Shown here piece after piece: positions 7,735 through 15,200 of a DNA stretch of 18,736 nucleotides. The stretch comes from Peptococcaceae bacterium. GTDB lineage: Bacteria > Bacillota > Peptococcia > DRI-13 > UBA5745. The translations under genes and the position numbers were made by a program. Location: contig JAISDM010000193.1 in assembly GCA_031264885.1 (NCBI GenBank), forward strand, positions 1-18,736, given 5' to 3'. Under the pieces are notes generated by a model, which made no database searches, was not told the origin of the DNA, and saw only the letters and a program-made list of their open reading frames with translations. How positions within the stretch are numbered: position 1 is the stretch's first letter; each line of letters begins with the position of its first letter.

Positions 7735-8848
7735 ATGTCGATTGAGTTAAAAAGGGAGATTGATTTGAGCGCTCAGCGCATCCTGGACCTTAGGAGGTCT
7801 CTTTGACATCCCTGGCAAAACGGCGCGGCTAAGCGCGCTGGAAGAACAGATGGGGGCCGCGGATTTTTGGGATAATTTGGACGAAGCCCAGAGGGTTTCT
7901 CAGAAGGCCGCGCCTCTGAAGAAGGATATGGATGATTTCGACGCGCTGGGCAGGGACTTGGAGGACGCCAGAACCGCCTATGAGCTGGGGGCGGAGGACG
8001 CGGAATATCTGGAGGAAGCGGAGCGGATGCTGTCCGCTCTGTCCGGTAAACTGGACGTCATGGAGATCCAGCTGCTTTTTTCGGATCAATACGATGTGTC
8101 CAACGCCATCCTTTCTCTGCACCCGGGGGCCGGGGGCACCGAGAGCCAGGACTGGACGGAGATGCTTCTGCGGATGTACACCCGCTGGGCGGAACGCCAC
8201 GGCTTCTCGGTGGAGACCCTGGACTACCTGCCGGGAGACGAGGCGGGGGTCAAAAGCGTCACGCTCCTGATCAAGGGCGACAAGGCTTACGGCTATTTAA
8301 AGGCGGAGAAAGGCATCCACCGTTTGGTGCGTATTTCGCCCTTCGACGCGTCGGGCCGGCGGCACACGTCTTTCGCGGCGGCGGACGTCCTGCCTGAGTT
8401 GGAAGAGACGGATACGGAGATCGTGCTGGATCCCGAGGAGTTAAAAATCGATACCTACCGTTCCGGCGGCGCCGGCGGCCAGCATGTGAACAAGACCGAT
8501 TCGGCGGTGCGCATTACCCATTTGCCCACGGGCGTTGTGGTTCAGTGCCAGAACGAGCGGTCCCAGATCTCCAACAGGGCCTCGGCGGAAAAAATCCTCA
8601 AAGCGAAACTGCTGGTTTTGAAGCGGGAGGAACAGGAGAAAGAAGTGGCCAGCCTGCGGGGGGATCAGCAGGACATCGCCTGGGGCAGTCAAATCCGGTC
8701 TTACGTGTTTCATCCGTACAGTATGGTGAAGGATCACCGGACCCGTGTGGAGACGGGCAACGTGCAGGCGGTGATGGACGGGGATCTGGACGCGTTCATC
8801 GAAGCGTGGCTGAAAGCCTGCGCCGCGCGGGACAACCAGGTAGACTGA
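7735..8848 (+). CDS. prfB: Peptide chain release factor 2 (programmed +1 frameshift)
   Basis: RF2 reads UAA and UGA stops and triggers peptide release. The zero frame starts at ATG 7735, 5 nt after a GGAGGAG site in the secA end, and runs 23 codons to an in-frame TGA at 7804-7806. A +1 shift at CTT (7801-7803) continues from GAC at 7805 to the TGA at 8846-8848, giving 370 residues, normal for RF2. The site has all known parts: an internal SD-like AGGAGG 3 nt before CTT, then TGA followed by C. The SPF stop-recognition tripeptide is at about 201-203 (RISPFDASG) and the catalytic GGQ at about 247-249 (SGGAGGQHVNKTDSAVR), close to the E. coli positions. SPF and the UGA site confirm RF2 over RF1. 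Low RF2 leads to frameshifting and more RF2, an autoregulatory loop. Confidence 0.97.
7792..7806 (+). promoter_or_regulatory. RF2 programmed +1 frameshift signal
   Basis: AGGAGG (7792-7797), a 3-nt spacer, the slippery CTT (7801-7803) and the TGA stop with a following C. Spacing is identical to the E. coli site. Ribosomes pausing at TGA when RF2 is scarce slip from CTT to TTT and continue in the +1 frame. Confidence 0.95.
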
Positions 8849-8973
8849 TGAGCGATAAGTTTTGCCATTACGCGAATCAGTCATACCCGTTTCCACTGGC
8901 CGGCAGCAAATCGCGGCCGGAATTTCCAATGAGTACGAGTATAAAATCAGAGAATATGGAGGTCGGAGAATAA
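8848..8973 (+). CDS. Possible 41-residue bridging ORF (hypothetical)
   Basis: The ATG overlaps the prfB stop (TGATG) and the TAA overlaps the transketolase start (TAATG), so the frame would couple both neighbours. The peptide begins MSDKFCHYANQSYPF. No recognisable domain and no clear ribosome-binding site are present, and the length is well within chance. It may only be the prfB-tkt spacer; the exact two-sided overlap is the one reason to list it. Confidence 0.22.
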   Translation: MSDKFCHYANQSYPFPLAGSKSRPEFPMSTSIKSENMEVGE

Positions 8974-9803
8974 TGGATCAGTTTTCTATGAAAGAAAAAG
9001 AGAACATCGCTTTGGACATCCGGCGCAACATTGTTCAAATGTTGGGGGAAGCCAAATCCGGGCATCCCGGCGGTTCTCTCTCCGCGGTGGAAATCTTGGT
9101 GAACCTCTATTTTGACGCCATGAATATCGATCCCAAGAACCCTCAGTGGGCGGACAGGGACCGTTTCGTTCTGGCGAAGGGGCACGCGGCGCCCGTATTG
9201 TACGCGGCGCTGGCGGCCAGGGGCTATTTCCCCAAGGACGAGCTGAAGACGCTGCGGAAGCTGGGTTCCCGGCTCCAAGGCCATCCGGACATGCACCTGC
9301 TGCCGGGGGTGGATATCTCCACAGGCTCTTTGGGCCAGGGGGGCTCCGTGGCCGTGGGCATGGCGCTGGCGGGCAAGGTGGACGCCAAGGATTACTTTGT
9401 GTACCTGCTTTGGGGAGACGGGGAGCTCCAGGAAGGCCAGGTCTGGGAAGCGGCCATGGCGGCGGCTCATTATAAGCTGGGCAAAATCATCGGCTTCGTG
9501 GATCACAATGGCCTGCAAATCGATGGGGATGTGACCCAGGTCATGAATCCGACGCCCATCGACGAGAAGTTTAAAGCCTTCGGATGGCATGTGCAGACGG
9601 CGGACGGACATTCGCTGGAGGCGCTGAAGAAAGCGACGGCCGAGGCGAAGACTGTTTTGGACAAACCCTCTGTCGTCGTATGCAAAACAGTCAAAGGCAA
9701 AGGGGTTTCCTTCATGGAGAACAACGCGGACTGGCACGGTTCGGCGCCCAACGCGGATCAGGTCCGTCAGGCTTTGGATGAATTGGCGCAGAAATTGGCG
9801 TAA
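8973..9803 (+). CDS. Transketolase, N-terminal (pyrophosphate-binding) subunit
   Basis: This is the first half of a split transketolase, the thiamine-diphosphate enzyme of the non-oxidative pentose phosphate pathway that moves two-carbon units between sugar phosphates. The ATG at 8973 follows GGAGGTCGGAGAATA; the frame is open 37 codons further upstream but that part is not family-like. At 276 residues it has the family length. Visible motifs are SGHPGGSLSAVEI (His near 31), VLAKGHAAPVLYAAL, LGQGGSVAVGMALAGK, and the ThDP/Mg signature GDGELQEGQ at about 148-156 followed by VDHNGLQIDG. The active site requires the C-terminal subunit encoded 16 nt downstream. A gene symbol is withheld because split transketolases are named inconsistently; DXP synthase is excluded by the length and split form. 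Confidence 0.93.
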   Translation: MDQFSMKEKENIALDIRRNIVQMLGEAKSGHPGGSLSAVEILVNLYFDAMNIDPKNPQWADRDRFVLAKGHAAPVLYAALAARGYFPKDELKTLRKLGSRLQGHPDMHLLPGVDISTGSLGQGGSVAVGMALAGKVDAKDYFVYLLWGDGELQEGQVWEAAMAAAHYKLGKIIGFVDHNGLQIDGDVTQVMNPTPIDEKFKAFGWHVQTADGHSLEALKKATAEAKTVLDKPSVVVCKTVKGKGVSFMENNADWHGSAPNADQVRQALDELAQKLA

Positions 9804-9819
9804 GGGAGGTTGGTGAAAT

Positions 9820-10755
9820 ATGGGCAAAATTTCGACCCGGCAGGCTTATGGAGAGACGCTGGCGGCGCTGGCGAAAACCCATCCGGAAATTGTGGTTTTG
9901 GACGCGGATCTATCCAAATCCACCAAAACTTATGAATTCTTCAAGGTGGCGCCGGAACGTTTTTTTAACGTGGGCATCGCCGAACAGAATATGGCCGGTA
10001 TTTCCGCCGGTCTGGCCGCCAGCGGCAAGACGGTGTTTATGAGTACCTTCGCCGTATTTGCCTCCGGACGGGCGTTTGAACAAATCCGGAACAGCATTTG
10101 TCACACCCGGCTGAATGTAAAGATCGCCGCCACCCATTCGGGGCTGACGGTGGGCGAGGACGGGGGGAGCCACCAATCGGTGCTGGATATCTCCCTGATG
10201 CGCGCCTTGCCGAATATGACCGTGCTGGTTCCCGCCGACGCGAATCAGACCCGGAGGATTATCGAGAAAGCCGTTGAGGTCAAAGGCCCCATGTACATCC
10301 GGCTGGGCAGGATGGACGTGGAAGAGATCAGCGGCCCGGAGGATTCGTTCCAAATCGGCAAGGCCAACGTACTTAAAGACGGGAAGGACGTCACCCTCAT
10401 CGCCTGCGGGCTCATGGTTCACGAGGCGCTGAAGGCGGCGGAACTGCTGGAAGCGGAAGGCGTCAAGGCCCGGGTATTGAATATGGCCTCCGTCAAACCC
10501 ATCGACCAAGGGGCCATTTTGAGCGCCGCTAAAGAGACCGCGGCCATCATCACCGCGGAAGAACATTCCGTCGTCGGCGGCCTGGGCAGCGCGGTGGCCG
10601 AGGTGCTGGCGGAACATCCGGGAGCGCCGTTAACGCGCATAGGCGTACAGGATTCCTTCGGCGAATCCGGCAAGCCCGCCGAGCTGCTGGAGAAATACGG
10701 ACTCACCGCCGCGAACATCGCGGCCGCAGCCAAAAAAGCGATCGGGAAGAAATAA
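9820..10755 (+). CDS. Transketolase, C-terminal (pyrimidine-binding) subunit
   Basis: This is the partner of the preceding subunit, together forming the ThDP-dependent transketolase. The 311-residue product carries the pyrimidine-binding domain with FFNVGIAEQNMAGISAGLA (catalytic Glu near 55, which activates the cofactor), FASGRAFEQIRNS, and the ATHSGLTVGEDGGSHQ segment near 103-120, followed by the C-terminal transketolase domain (VTLIACGLMVHEALKAAELL, VLNMASVKPID, EEHSVVGGLGSAVAEVL). The ATG lies 7 nt after GGGAGGTTGG. The 16-nt gap indicates one operon with the N-terminal subunit. No convincing terminator is seen directly after its TAA; a new promoter appears within 20 nt. Confidence 0.94.
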   Translation: MGKISTRQAYGETLAALAKTHPEIVVLDADLSKSTKTYEFFKVAPERFFNVGIAEQNMAGISAGLAASGKTVFMSTFAVFASGRAFEQIRNSICHTRLNVKIAATHSGLTVGEDGGSHQSVLDISLMRALPNMTVLVPADANQTRRIIEKAVEVKGPMYIRLGRMDVEEISGPEDSFQIGKANVLKDGKDVTLIACGLMVHEALKAAELLEAEGVKARVLNMASVKPIDQGAILSAAKETAAIITAEEHSVVGGLGSAVAEVLAEHPGAPLTRIGVQDSFGESGKPAELLEKYGLTAANIAAAAKKAIGKK

Positions 10756-10772
10756 AAATCGAAAACTTCTCC

Positions 10773-10802
10773 TTGACAAGCCCGCGCCTCCTGTGTTACG
10801 GT
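10773..10802 (+). promoter_or_regulatory. Promoter of the B12-riboswitch leader
   Basis: A perfect -35 TTGACA (10773-10778) and TACGGT (10797-10802), spaced 18 nt, put the transcription start near 10809, just before the first riboswitch P1 stem. It lies 18 nt after the transketolase stop, so the leader and the surface-protein genes form a separate transcription unit. Confidence 0.6.
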
Positions 10803-10822
10803 AGACGTGGAAAAAACATAAA

Positions 10823-11016
10823 TTTCCAAGAGTCCCCTGCGCCGTAAAGGGCAGGGGGATAATAGGTAATCGGGCGCGAATCCCGAACGATACCGTCGCT
10901 GTAAGCGCGTGGCTATGTTCGTCGGCGAAAGCCGGTCATTGGATCAAACCGAGAAGGCAGAGCATAACCGGGAGAGAAAGACTCCGAGCGCGCGAGTCAG
11001 AAGACCTGCTTGGAAA
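10823..11016 (+). ncRNA. Cobalamin riboswitch 1 (aptamer)
   Basis: The element is closed by an 8-bp P1, TTTCCAAG (10823-10830) with CTTGGAAA (11009-11016). Inside are the family's conserved parts in order: GGGATAATAGGTAATC (like GGGAA..GGTGaAAtCC), then CCGTCGCTGTAAG (two changes from the CCGCCACTGTAAG box), and near the 3' end GAGTCAGAAGACCTGC (one change from AGTCAGGAGACCTGC, the B12 box). Total length about 194 nt is typical. This leader senses a B12 form such as adenosylcobalamin and usually switches expression off when B12 is plentiful. A terminator follows at 11073. Confidence 0.87.
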
Positions 11017-11020
11017 GTCT

Positions 11021-11084
11021 GCTTAGGCTTCGGTCTGCGATGTACAGGCCGGTATGCAGGTGGTAATCGCGGAACAGCCTGAGC
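11021..11084 (+). promoter_or_regulatory. Candidate antiterminator of riboswitch 1
   Basis: GCTTAGGCT (11021-11029) can pair over 9 bp (one G-U) with AGCCTGAGC (11076-11084), which is the 5' arm of the terminator, so the two structures exclude each other. A 7-bp hairpin at 11031-11051 (CGGTCTG with CAGGCCG, loop CGATGTA) would sit between them and resembles the downstream loop that kisses the aptamer in this riboswitch family. Pairing is seen; the switching role is inferred. Confidence 0.5.
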
Positions 11085-11109
11085 GGACAAGAAGCTCAGG
11101 CTGTTTTTG
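11073..11109 (+). terminator. Intrinsic terminator of riboswitch 1
   Basis: AACAGCCTGAGC (11073-11084) pairs perfectly with GCTCAGGCTGTT (11094-11105) around a 9-nt loop and runs into a T tract (TTTTTGTT). This is a textbook rho-independent terminator placed 57 nt after the aptamer. Confidence 0.88.
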
Positions 11110-11134
11110 TTCAATATCATTCAATAAAGATAAT
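11107..11134 (+). promoter_or_regulatory. Weak candidate promoter before riboswitch 2
   Basis: TTGTTC (11107-11112) and GATAAT (11129-11134), spaced 16 nt, could start a second transcript just ahead of the second riboswitch. It overlaps the end of the first terminator in AT-rich sequence where chance matches are frequent. Confidence 0.25.
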
Positions 11135-11160
11135 TCAATAAAGCAAAAAAACCGAATATA

Positions 11161-11323
11161 TTTCTTCGCAAGCCGTTGCGAAACGCGGCGGTTCAAGGCA
11201 TTATCTGCGATAATGTCAGGCATGGAAGTGGGGTAAGAATCCCCTGCGAGCGGGTCACTGTGATGCCTGCCCGCTTCCCTTCAGGAAGCGGCGGGACGAG
11301 TCAGGTCTTTGCCGGCGAAGAAA
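11161..11323 (+). ncRNA. Cobalamin riboswitch 2 (aptamer, compact form)
   Basis: P1 is TTTCTTCGC (11161-11169) pairing over 9 bp with GCGAAGAAA (11315-11323). Inside are a CATTATC-TGC-GATAATG hairpin (11199-11215), a TGGAAGTGGGGTAAGAATCCCC segment in two parts (GGAA, then GGGGTAAGAATCCCC), the GAGCGGGTCACTGTGATG box (close to CCGCCACTGTGA), a GCTTCC/GGAAGC hairpin, and near the 3' end GAGTCAGGTCTTTGCC, a shortened B12 box. At 163 nt it is more compact than riboswitch 1 and may belong to a different cobalamin subclass. Its own terminator follows at 11363. Confidence 0.75.
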
Positions 11324-11362
11324 CGCAAGCTGCTTCCTCGGAATGAGCGGCTGTCGCGCGCC

Positions 11363-11407
11363 AACGCGCCGGAACCGGGGAAAGAGGGTTCAGGCGCGTT
11401 TTTAATT
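11363..11407 (+). terminator. Intrinsic terminator of riboswitch 2
   Basis: AACGCGCCGGAACC (11363-11376) pairs with GGTTCAGGCGCGTT (11387-11400), 14 bp with one mismatch, followed by TTTAATTATA in continuation of the T run. Any transcript reaching the surface-protein genes from the upstream promoter must pass both this and the terminator at 11073. Confidence 0.85.
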
Positions 11408-11415
11408 ATATTTTT

Positions 11416-11444
11416 GTCATTCTGGGCTTGTCCCGGAATCCAGG
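11416..11444. repeat. Diverged copy of the GTCATTCCGGG palindromic repeat
   Basis: GTCATTCTGGGCTTGTCCCGGAATCCAGG matches the palindrome at 2686-2718 with a few changes and a weakened stem. It sits between the second terminator and the next genes, with no function visible. Confidence 0.6.
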
Positions 11445-11514
11445 TTCTTTTATTTATCATTTTTGGGTTCGCACCCGCCGGGAAACCGGCGTGGGCATGA
11501 AGGGGGGAAGTCAT

Positions 11515-11616
11515 ATGCATTTGGCAAGATCAGGCACTTTATTGAAGCGGAGAAAGTCAAAGAAAGACACGCCAGGTATACCGGAACCAAATAAGAGTTT
11601 GATAAGGAGAGTGTAA
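11515..11616 (+). CDS. Possible 33-residue basic leader peptide
   Basis: An ATG with an SD-like GAAGGGGGGAAG 4-5 nt upstream opens a short frame that stops (TAA 11614-11616) 6 nt before the next gene. The peptide is very basic (LLKRRKSKKD, ending LIRRV) and has no known domain. The ribosome-binding site of the next gene (AAGGAGA, 11604-11610) lies inside its last codons, so its translation could influence that gene. A chance frame is quite possible. Confidence 0.3.
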   Translation: MHLARSGTLLKRRKSKKDTPGIPEPNKSLIRRV

Positions 11617-11622
11617 ATTATT

Positions 11623-12180
11623 ATGAGACTAAAAAACAACAAATTCGCTGTCATTTTATTAACATTCGTAATGTTCATAAACTTGCTGGGCAGTACTGTA
11701 TTTGCGGTTGAAAACGATGATCCGGCGGAATATACAGTCACGATTTACGTAGAACAAGTTTACCGCGATGATGAAGGTATCGGTTATCAACAAACACTGA
11801 CAGATGCCCCGTTGTCATATACGGCGGTTGAAAATCAAACGTTAAAAGAAGTAATAAATGATATTGCAGGTGATGAAGTTTACTTTAAAGATGCCGAATG
11901 GGTTGATAATTATGGAAATATAGACACATCCTGGTTAAGCTCGCTTGATGTATACACTGATGATTTAGAGGATTGGGTAAATTATCTGTCATGGTATGAT
12001 TACTATCCCATCGGCGATGAGTATGTTTACGAAGGCGAATCCTGGATGTATTTCCTAGGAACACCTGCTAACATTCCGGCTACCGTCGATGATTATCCAG
12101 GAACTCTGATCGGCGACTATGTAATAACGGGCGATATTACTATTACGCTTAGTTTCGAGTACAATATCTTTACATACTGA
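11623..12180 (+). CDS. Small secreted acidic protein, possible DUF4430/transcobalamin-C-like domain
   Basis: The 185-residue product has a clear signal peptide (MRLKNNKF, hydrophobic AVILLTFVMFINLLG, cleavage near VFA-VEN). The mature part is rich in Asp, Glu, Tyr and Trp. Its order of elements resembles divergent DUF4430 domains: an opening strand YTVTIYVEQV, a PLSYTAVENQTLKEVINDI segment, then YEGESWMYFLG and a closing DYVITGDITITLSFEY, comparable to the family's W-x-Y-x-x-N...GD-x-I-x-x-x pattern. DUF4430 is related to the C-terminal beta domain of transcobalamin and intrinsic factor. It is the first gene after two B12 riboswitches, which fits a corrinoid-binding role. AAGGAG lies 13 nt upstream, a slightly long spacing. 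The gene is more AT-rich than the housekeeping genes before it. Export is well supported; the domain call is tentative. Confidence 0.7.
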   Translation: MRLKNNKFAVILLTFVMFINLLGSTVFAVENDDPAEYTVTIYVEQVYRDDEGIGYQQTLTDAPLSYTAVENQTLKEVINDIAGDEVYFKDAEWVDNYGNIDTSWLSSLDVYTDDLEDWVNYLSWYDYYPIGDEYVYEGESWMYFLGTPANIPATVDDYPGTLIGDYVITGDITITLSFEYNIFTY

Positions 12181-12211
12181 TTCTAAAAAAATTGAATAGC
12201 CTATAGAAACC

Positions 12212-12252
12212 CGTATGTCGGCGAGGCGGATTATCTGCTTCACCGACATACG
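12212..12252. repeat. Long hairpin between the two surface-protein genes
   Basis: CGTATGTCGG (12212-12221) and CCGACATACG (12243-12252) pair perfectly. After one C-A mismatch, GAGGCGGA pairs with TCTGCTTC (two G-U pairs on the plus-strand RNA), leaving a 3-nt loop TTA. There is no T tract, so it could be a processing or stability element, a weak attenuator or a mobile palindromic repeat. It ends 17 nt before the giant gene's first possible start codon. Confidence 0.7.
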
Positions 12253-12269
12253 TAAATTTAATGTAAAAG

Positions 12270-15200
12270 GTGGTATCTACTACGAAAAATAGAAAGATCA
12301 AGAGAGTACTTGCGATACTGCTTGTGCTGACGTTATATATGAACTTATTCCCTGCTTCCGCGCTCCTTGTACAAGCGAGCGAGCGTCTTCCCGCCGCGCC
12401 GAACGGATATGTGGAAAGCGTGACCTTTCCCGCTTACGGGCTTGCCGCGCCATTTGATTTTGATCCAGACGTGACGGAATATGATATCATCATATATGAC
12501 ACGACCTATAGTGGAACAGCCGGTAATTTAGGGACAGGACAATTGACCTTCGCGACGCTGGCTGCAGATGCTCCGAAATCAGGAACGAATTTTGGCGCTC
12601 GTTTAGTGACGGCGGATAAACATATTAATTCAAACTCAAATCTGTCAAGTGGTTATAGAGTTAGCACTGTGGTTCTAGCAACTAATTTATATAACAATGT
12701 AAGTATTTCTACTCAAGGCAAAGGTAACACAGTCATGCTGCAAGTAGGAACATTTTCTGGCGCCATCAACCAGATTGCTTCTACTTTGACTACAGGTGAT
12801 GAATATACGTTTAATATTAAGCGAAAAGTCACGCTGAAACAATCAGAGTTTTCGGTTAAAACGGACATAGAAGGAAACTCATTAAATATAACGCCGTCTG
12901 CGTCATCGTTCGCCGATAAATTTGTGGTTTCGGCGCCTGAAGGCGCGGAGACGTTGTACATCATGGCTCCCGCTGTAACGCAGACTGATGTAAAGCTGTA
13001 CTTCGGAAATGGAAGCGGCGGTTGGGAAGAGGGCAAAACTGACGATGCCGCAATTAACACATCCCCTGCAGCGACACCTTATAAATTTGATTTGGAGCAG
13101 TACCGGATCGCTACTACCAGCAGTTTGATTCCGTTTAAGCTTGACTACGAAGGCGACGGTTGTGGGGTGGACAGCGAATACACGCTGGAAGTCAGCTATG
13201 TTGATTATACCCCCGAATTCACAACACAACCTCAAGGTGGTACCTTTGAAAAAAACGAGCTGCCAAACCTTACAGTTGAGGTTGCGCCCATGGATGAAGG
13301 AATATTGACGTACCAGTGGTATTCCTACGAAGAGGTCGGCAGTGAAGGCCACGAAACATATGCCAATAAAACAGCGATTGCGGGGGCTGCGGGCGCGGCT
13401 TATACTCCAATGGCATTCGCGGGAAAATTCGCTTATGAGTGCGTGGCTACACGCACTGTAAACGGAACACCATATGCGCAAACAAGTGACAGAATTTTGG
13501 TTTATATAAACCCAACTTATTTAACCGCGCCTACGTTTGTCACTCAACCTGAGTCTCCTTCCAATTCGTTTGTCGGCCAGGAACCGAATGCTGTTTTTGT
13601 GAGTTATAACGCAATATTGCTTGATAAAATTGGCAGCGACCGTGTTAAAGTGTCGATGAGTCTGTTCCGTAACACAAGTAATTCTTACGATGGCGGAATT
13701 TGCGTCGCCGATTTGGGCGATAGAGCAGGGGGGATGAATTTAATTGTTTATCCTCCTGCTGAAGAAGTCGCGGGTATATATTTTTATTGGATAGAACTCA
13801 GCGCTTATAAAGAAGGATTCGATTCCGCGGCGGGAAAGAGCGATATTTTCTCTGTTGAATTCATCGACTTTGATGACACGATAACCCTTGGGGGTAATGG
13901 GACTGAACAATCTCCGTGGTTGATAAAAACGCCAGCTGACTTACAGCAAATTAAATCGGTTGTTGACGCGGGCGGAAGTCTCCAAAACCGTTATCTTGAA
14001 CTTGCGAATAATATTACGCTCGGCGCGGACTGGCAGCCCATCGGCGCGCTCAAGCCCGGCACAAGTGAAGCGGGCAATGGTGTGAATGTCAATCCTTTCA
14101 GTGGAACACTTAACGGCGCGGGATATACCGTTATTATTCCCGAAGATGGACTGCCTCTGTTTAACTATGTCCGGGAAGCGCTGGTTCGGAATCTAAACAT
14201 CTATGGGACTAGAATCGCTGGAACCGGTTTGGTGAACGAGAGTTTTATCGACTATGGACCAGGCGGAGTATACAGTTATACCGAAGACTTTCTGACGATT
14301 ACGCTGGAAAATGTTACGCTGAAATCCGGTTCTTCAACACTTAAGAGCGGTTTTGTACACGGCAGCGGTTCCGGCGTTAATAACGTATTTATAAAAAACT
14401 GCGTTGTAGAAGAAGGTGTTACAATTGGTTATGATAAGAATCAAAGTAACATCGGCTCGTTTGTTGGAATGCTGAATGGCGAAATTTCCGACAGCGTCAG
14501 CTATGCCGACGTATATGGCCGGAACTGTGTGGGCGGTCTTGTCGGACGCAAGGGAGAGGCGATAGGGCTTTGTTCTGTTGAACGAAGCGCTTTTATCGGA
14601 GAAGTGACTGCTTCTGTCGGCGGTGTTGGCGGTATAATGGGAACAGGCTACGGCGGAAACGGTACAGATACTACCGCTCCAGCCACACCAACAGTGACAA
14701 TCAGGAACTGTTACGTGGCGGGAATCATTACTGCGCAGAATAATGTCGGCGGTGTATTTGGCGGAGAGTATACGGTACAGGCTACGTATGATTATCATTC
14801 GTATATAAACGATAACTTTTTTTACGGCTCAATTGTTTCAGACGGTTCAAACACCGGTGGGATAATCGGCTATCTGAGCAGTCTTGATGAATGGCAAACG
14901 ATTGAGAATAATCACTATTTATCCGCTGGTGTGTACAATGGTATCGGCGGCATCGGTGAAATAATAACTGAGCCGCGTCAAAGTTCCGGCGACAAAGTCA
15001 AGGGGAGAGAGGACGACTTCGATGCTGTTGTTGCCTGTGCCCCGGCGACTGAGCAGGAATTCAAGGATGGCACAATACTTCTAAAACTAAACAATTCCGA
15101 TACAAGTTACAAAAACTGGGCGCAGGGCGCATTCTACCCGATACTCAGCAATGAAGCCGAGCCTTCCCATAACGCGGATGTCACAAGTGTGACAGTCAAA

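Noticed and set aside
8862..8972. N-terminal extension of the transketolase gene
   Set aside because: The 37 upstream codons are not family-like and the good GGAGG site lies just before ATG 8973.
11476..11491. CGCCGG-GAAA-CCGGCG hairpin as a third riboswitch
   Set aside because: It is a stable 6-bp stem with a GNRA loop but no surrounding conserved riboswitch motif was recognised; it may be a chance or mRNA-stability hairpin.
12903..13481. 192-codon minus-strand frame
   Set aside because: It is antisense to the open giant gene and lacks any recognisable domain or ribosome-binding site.
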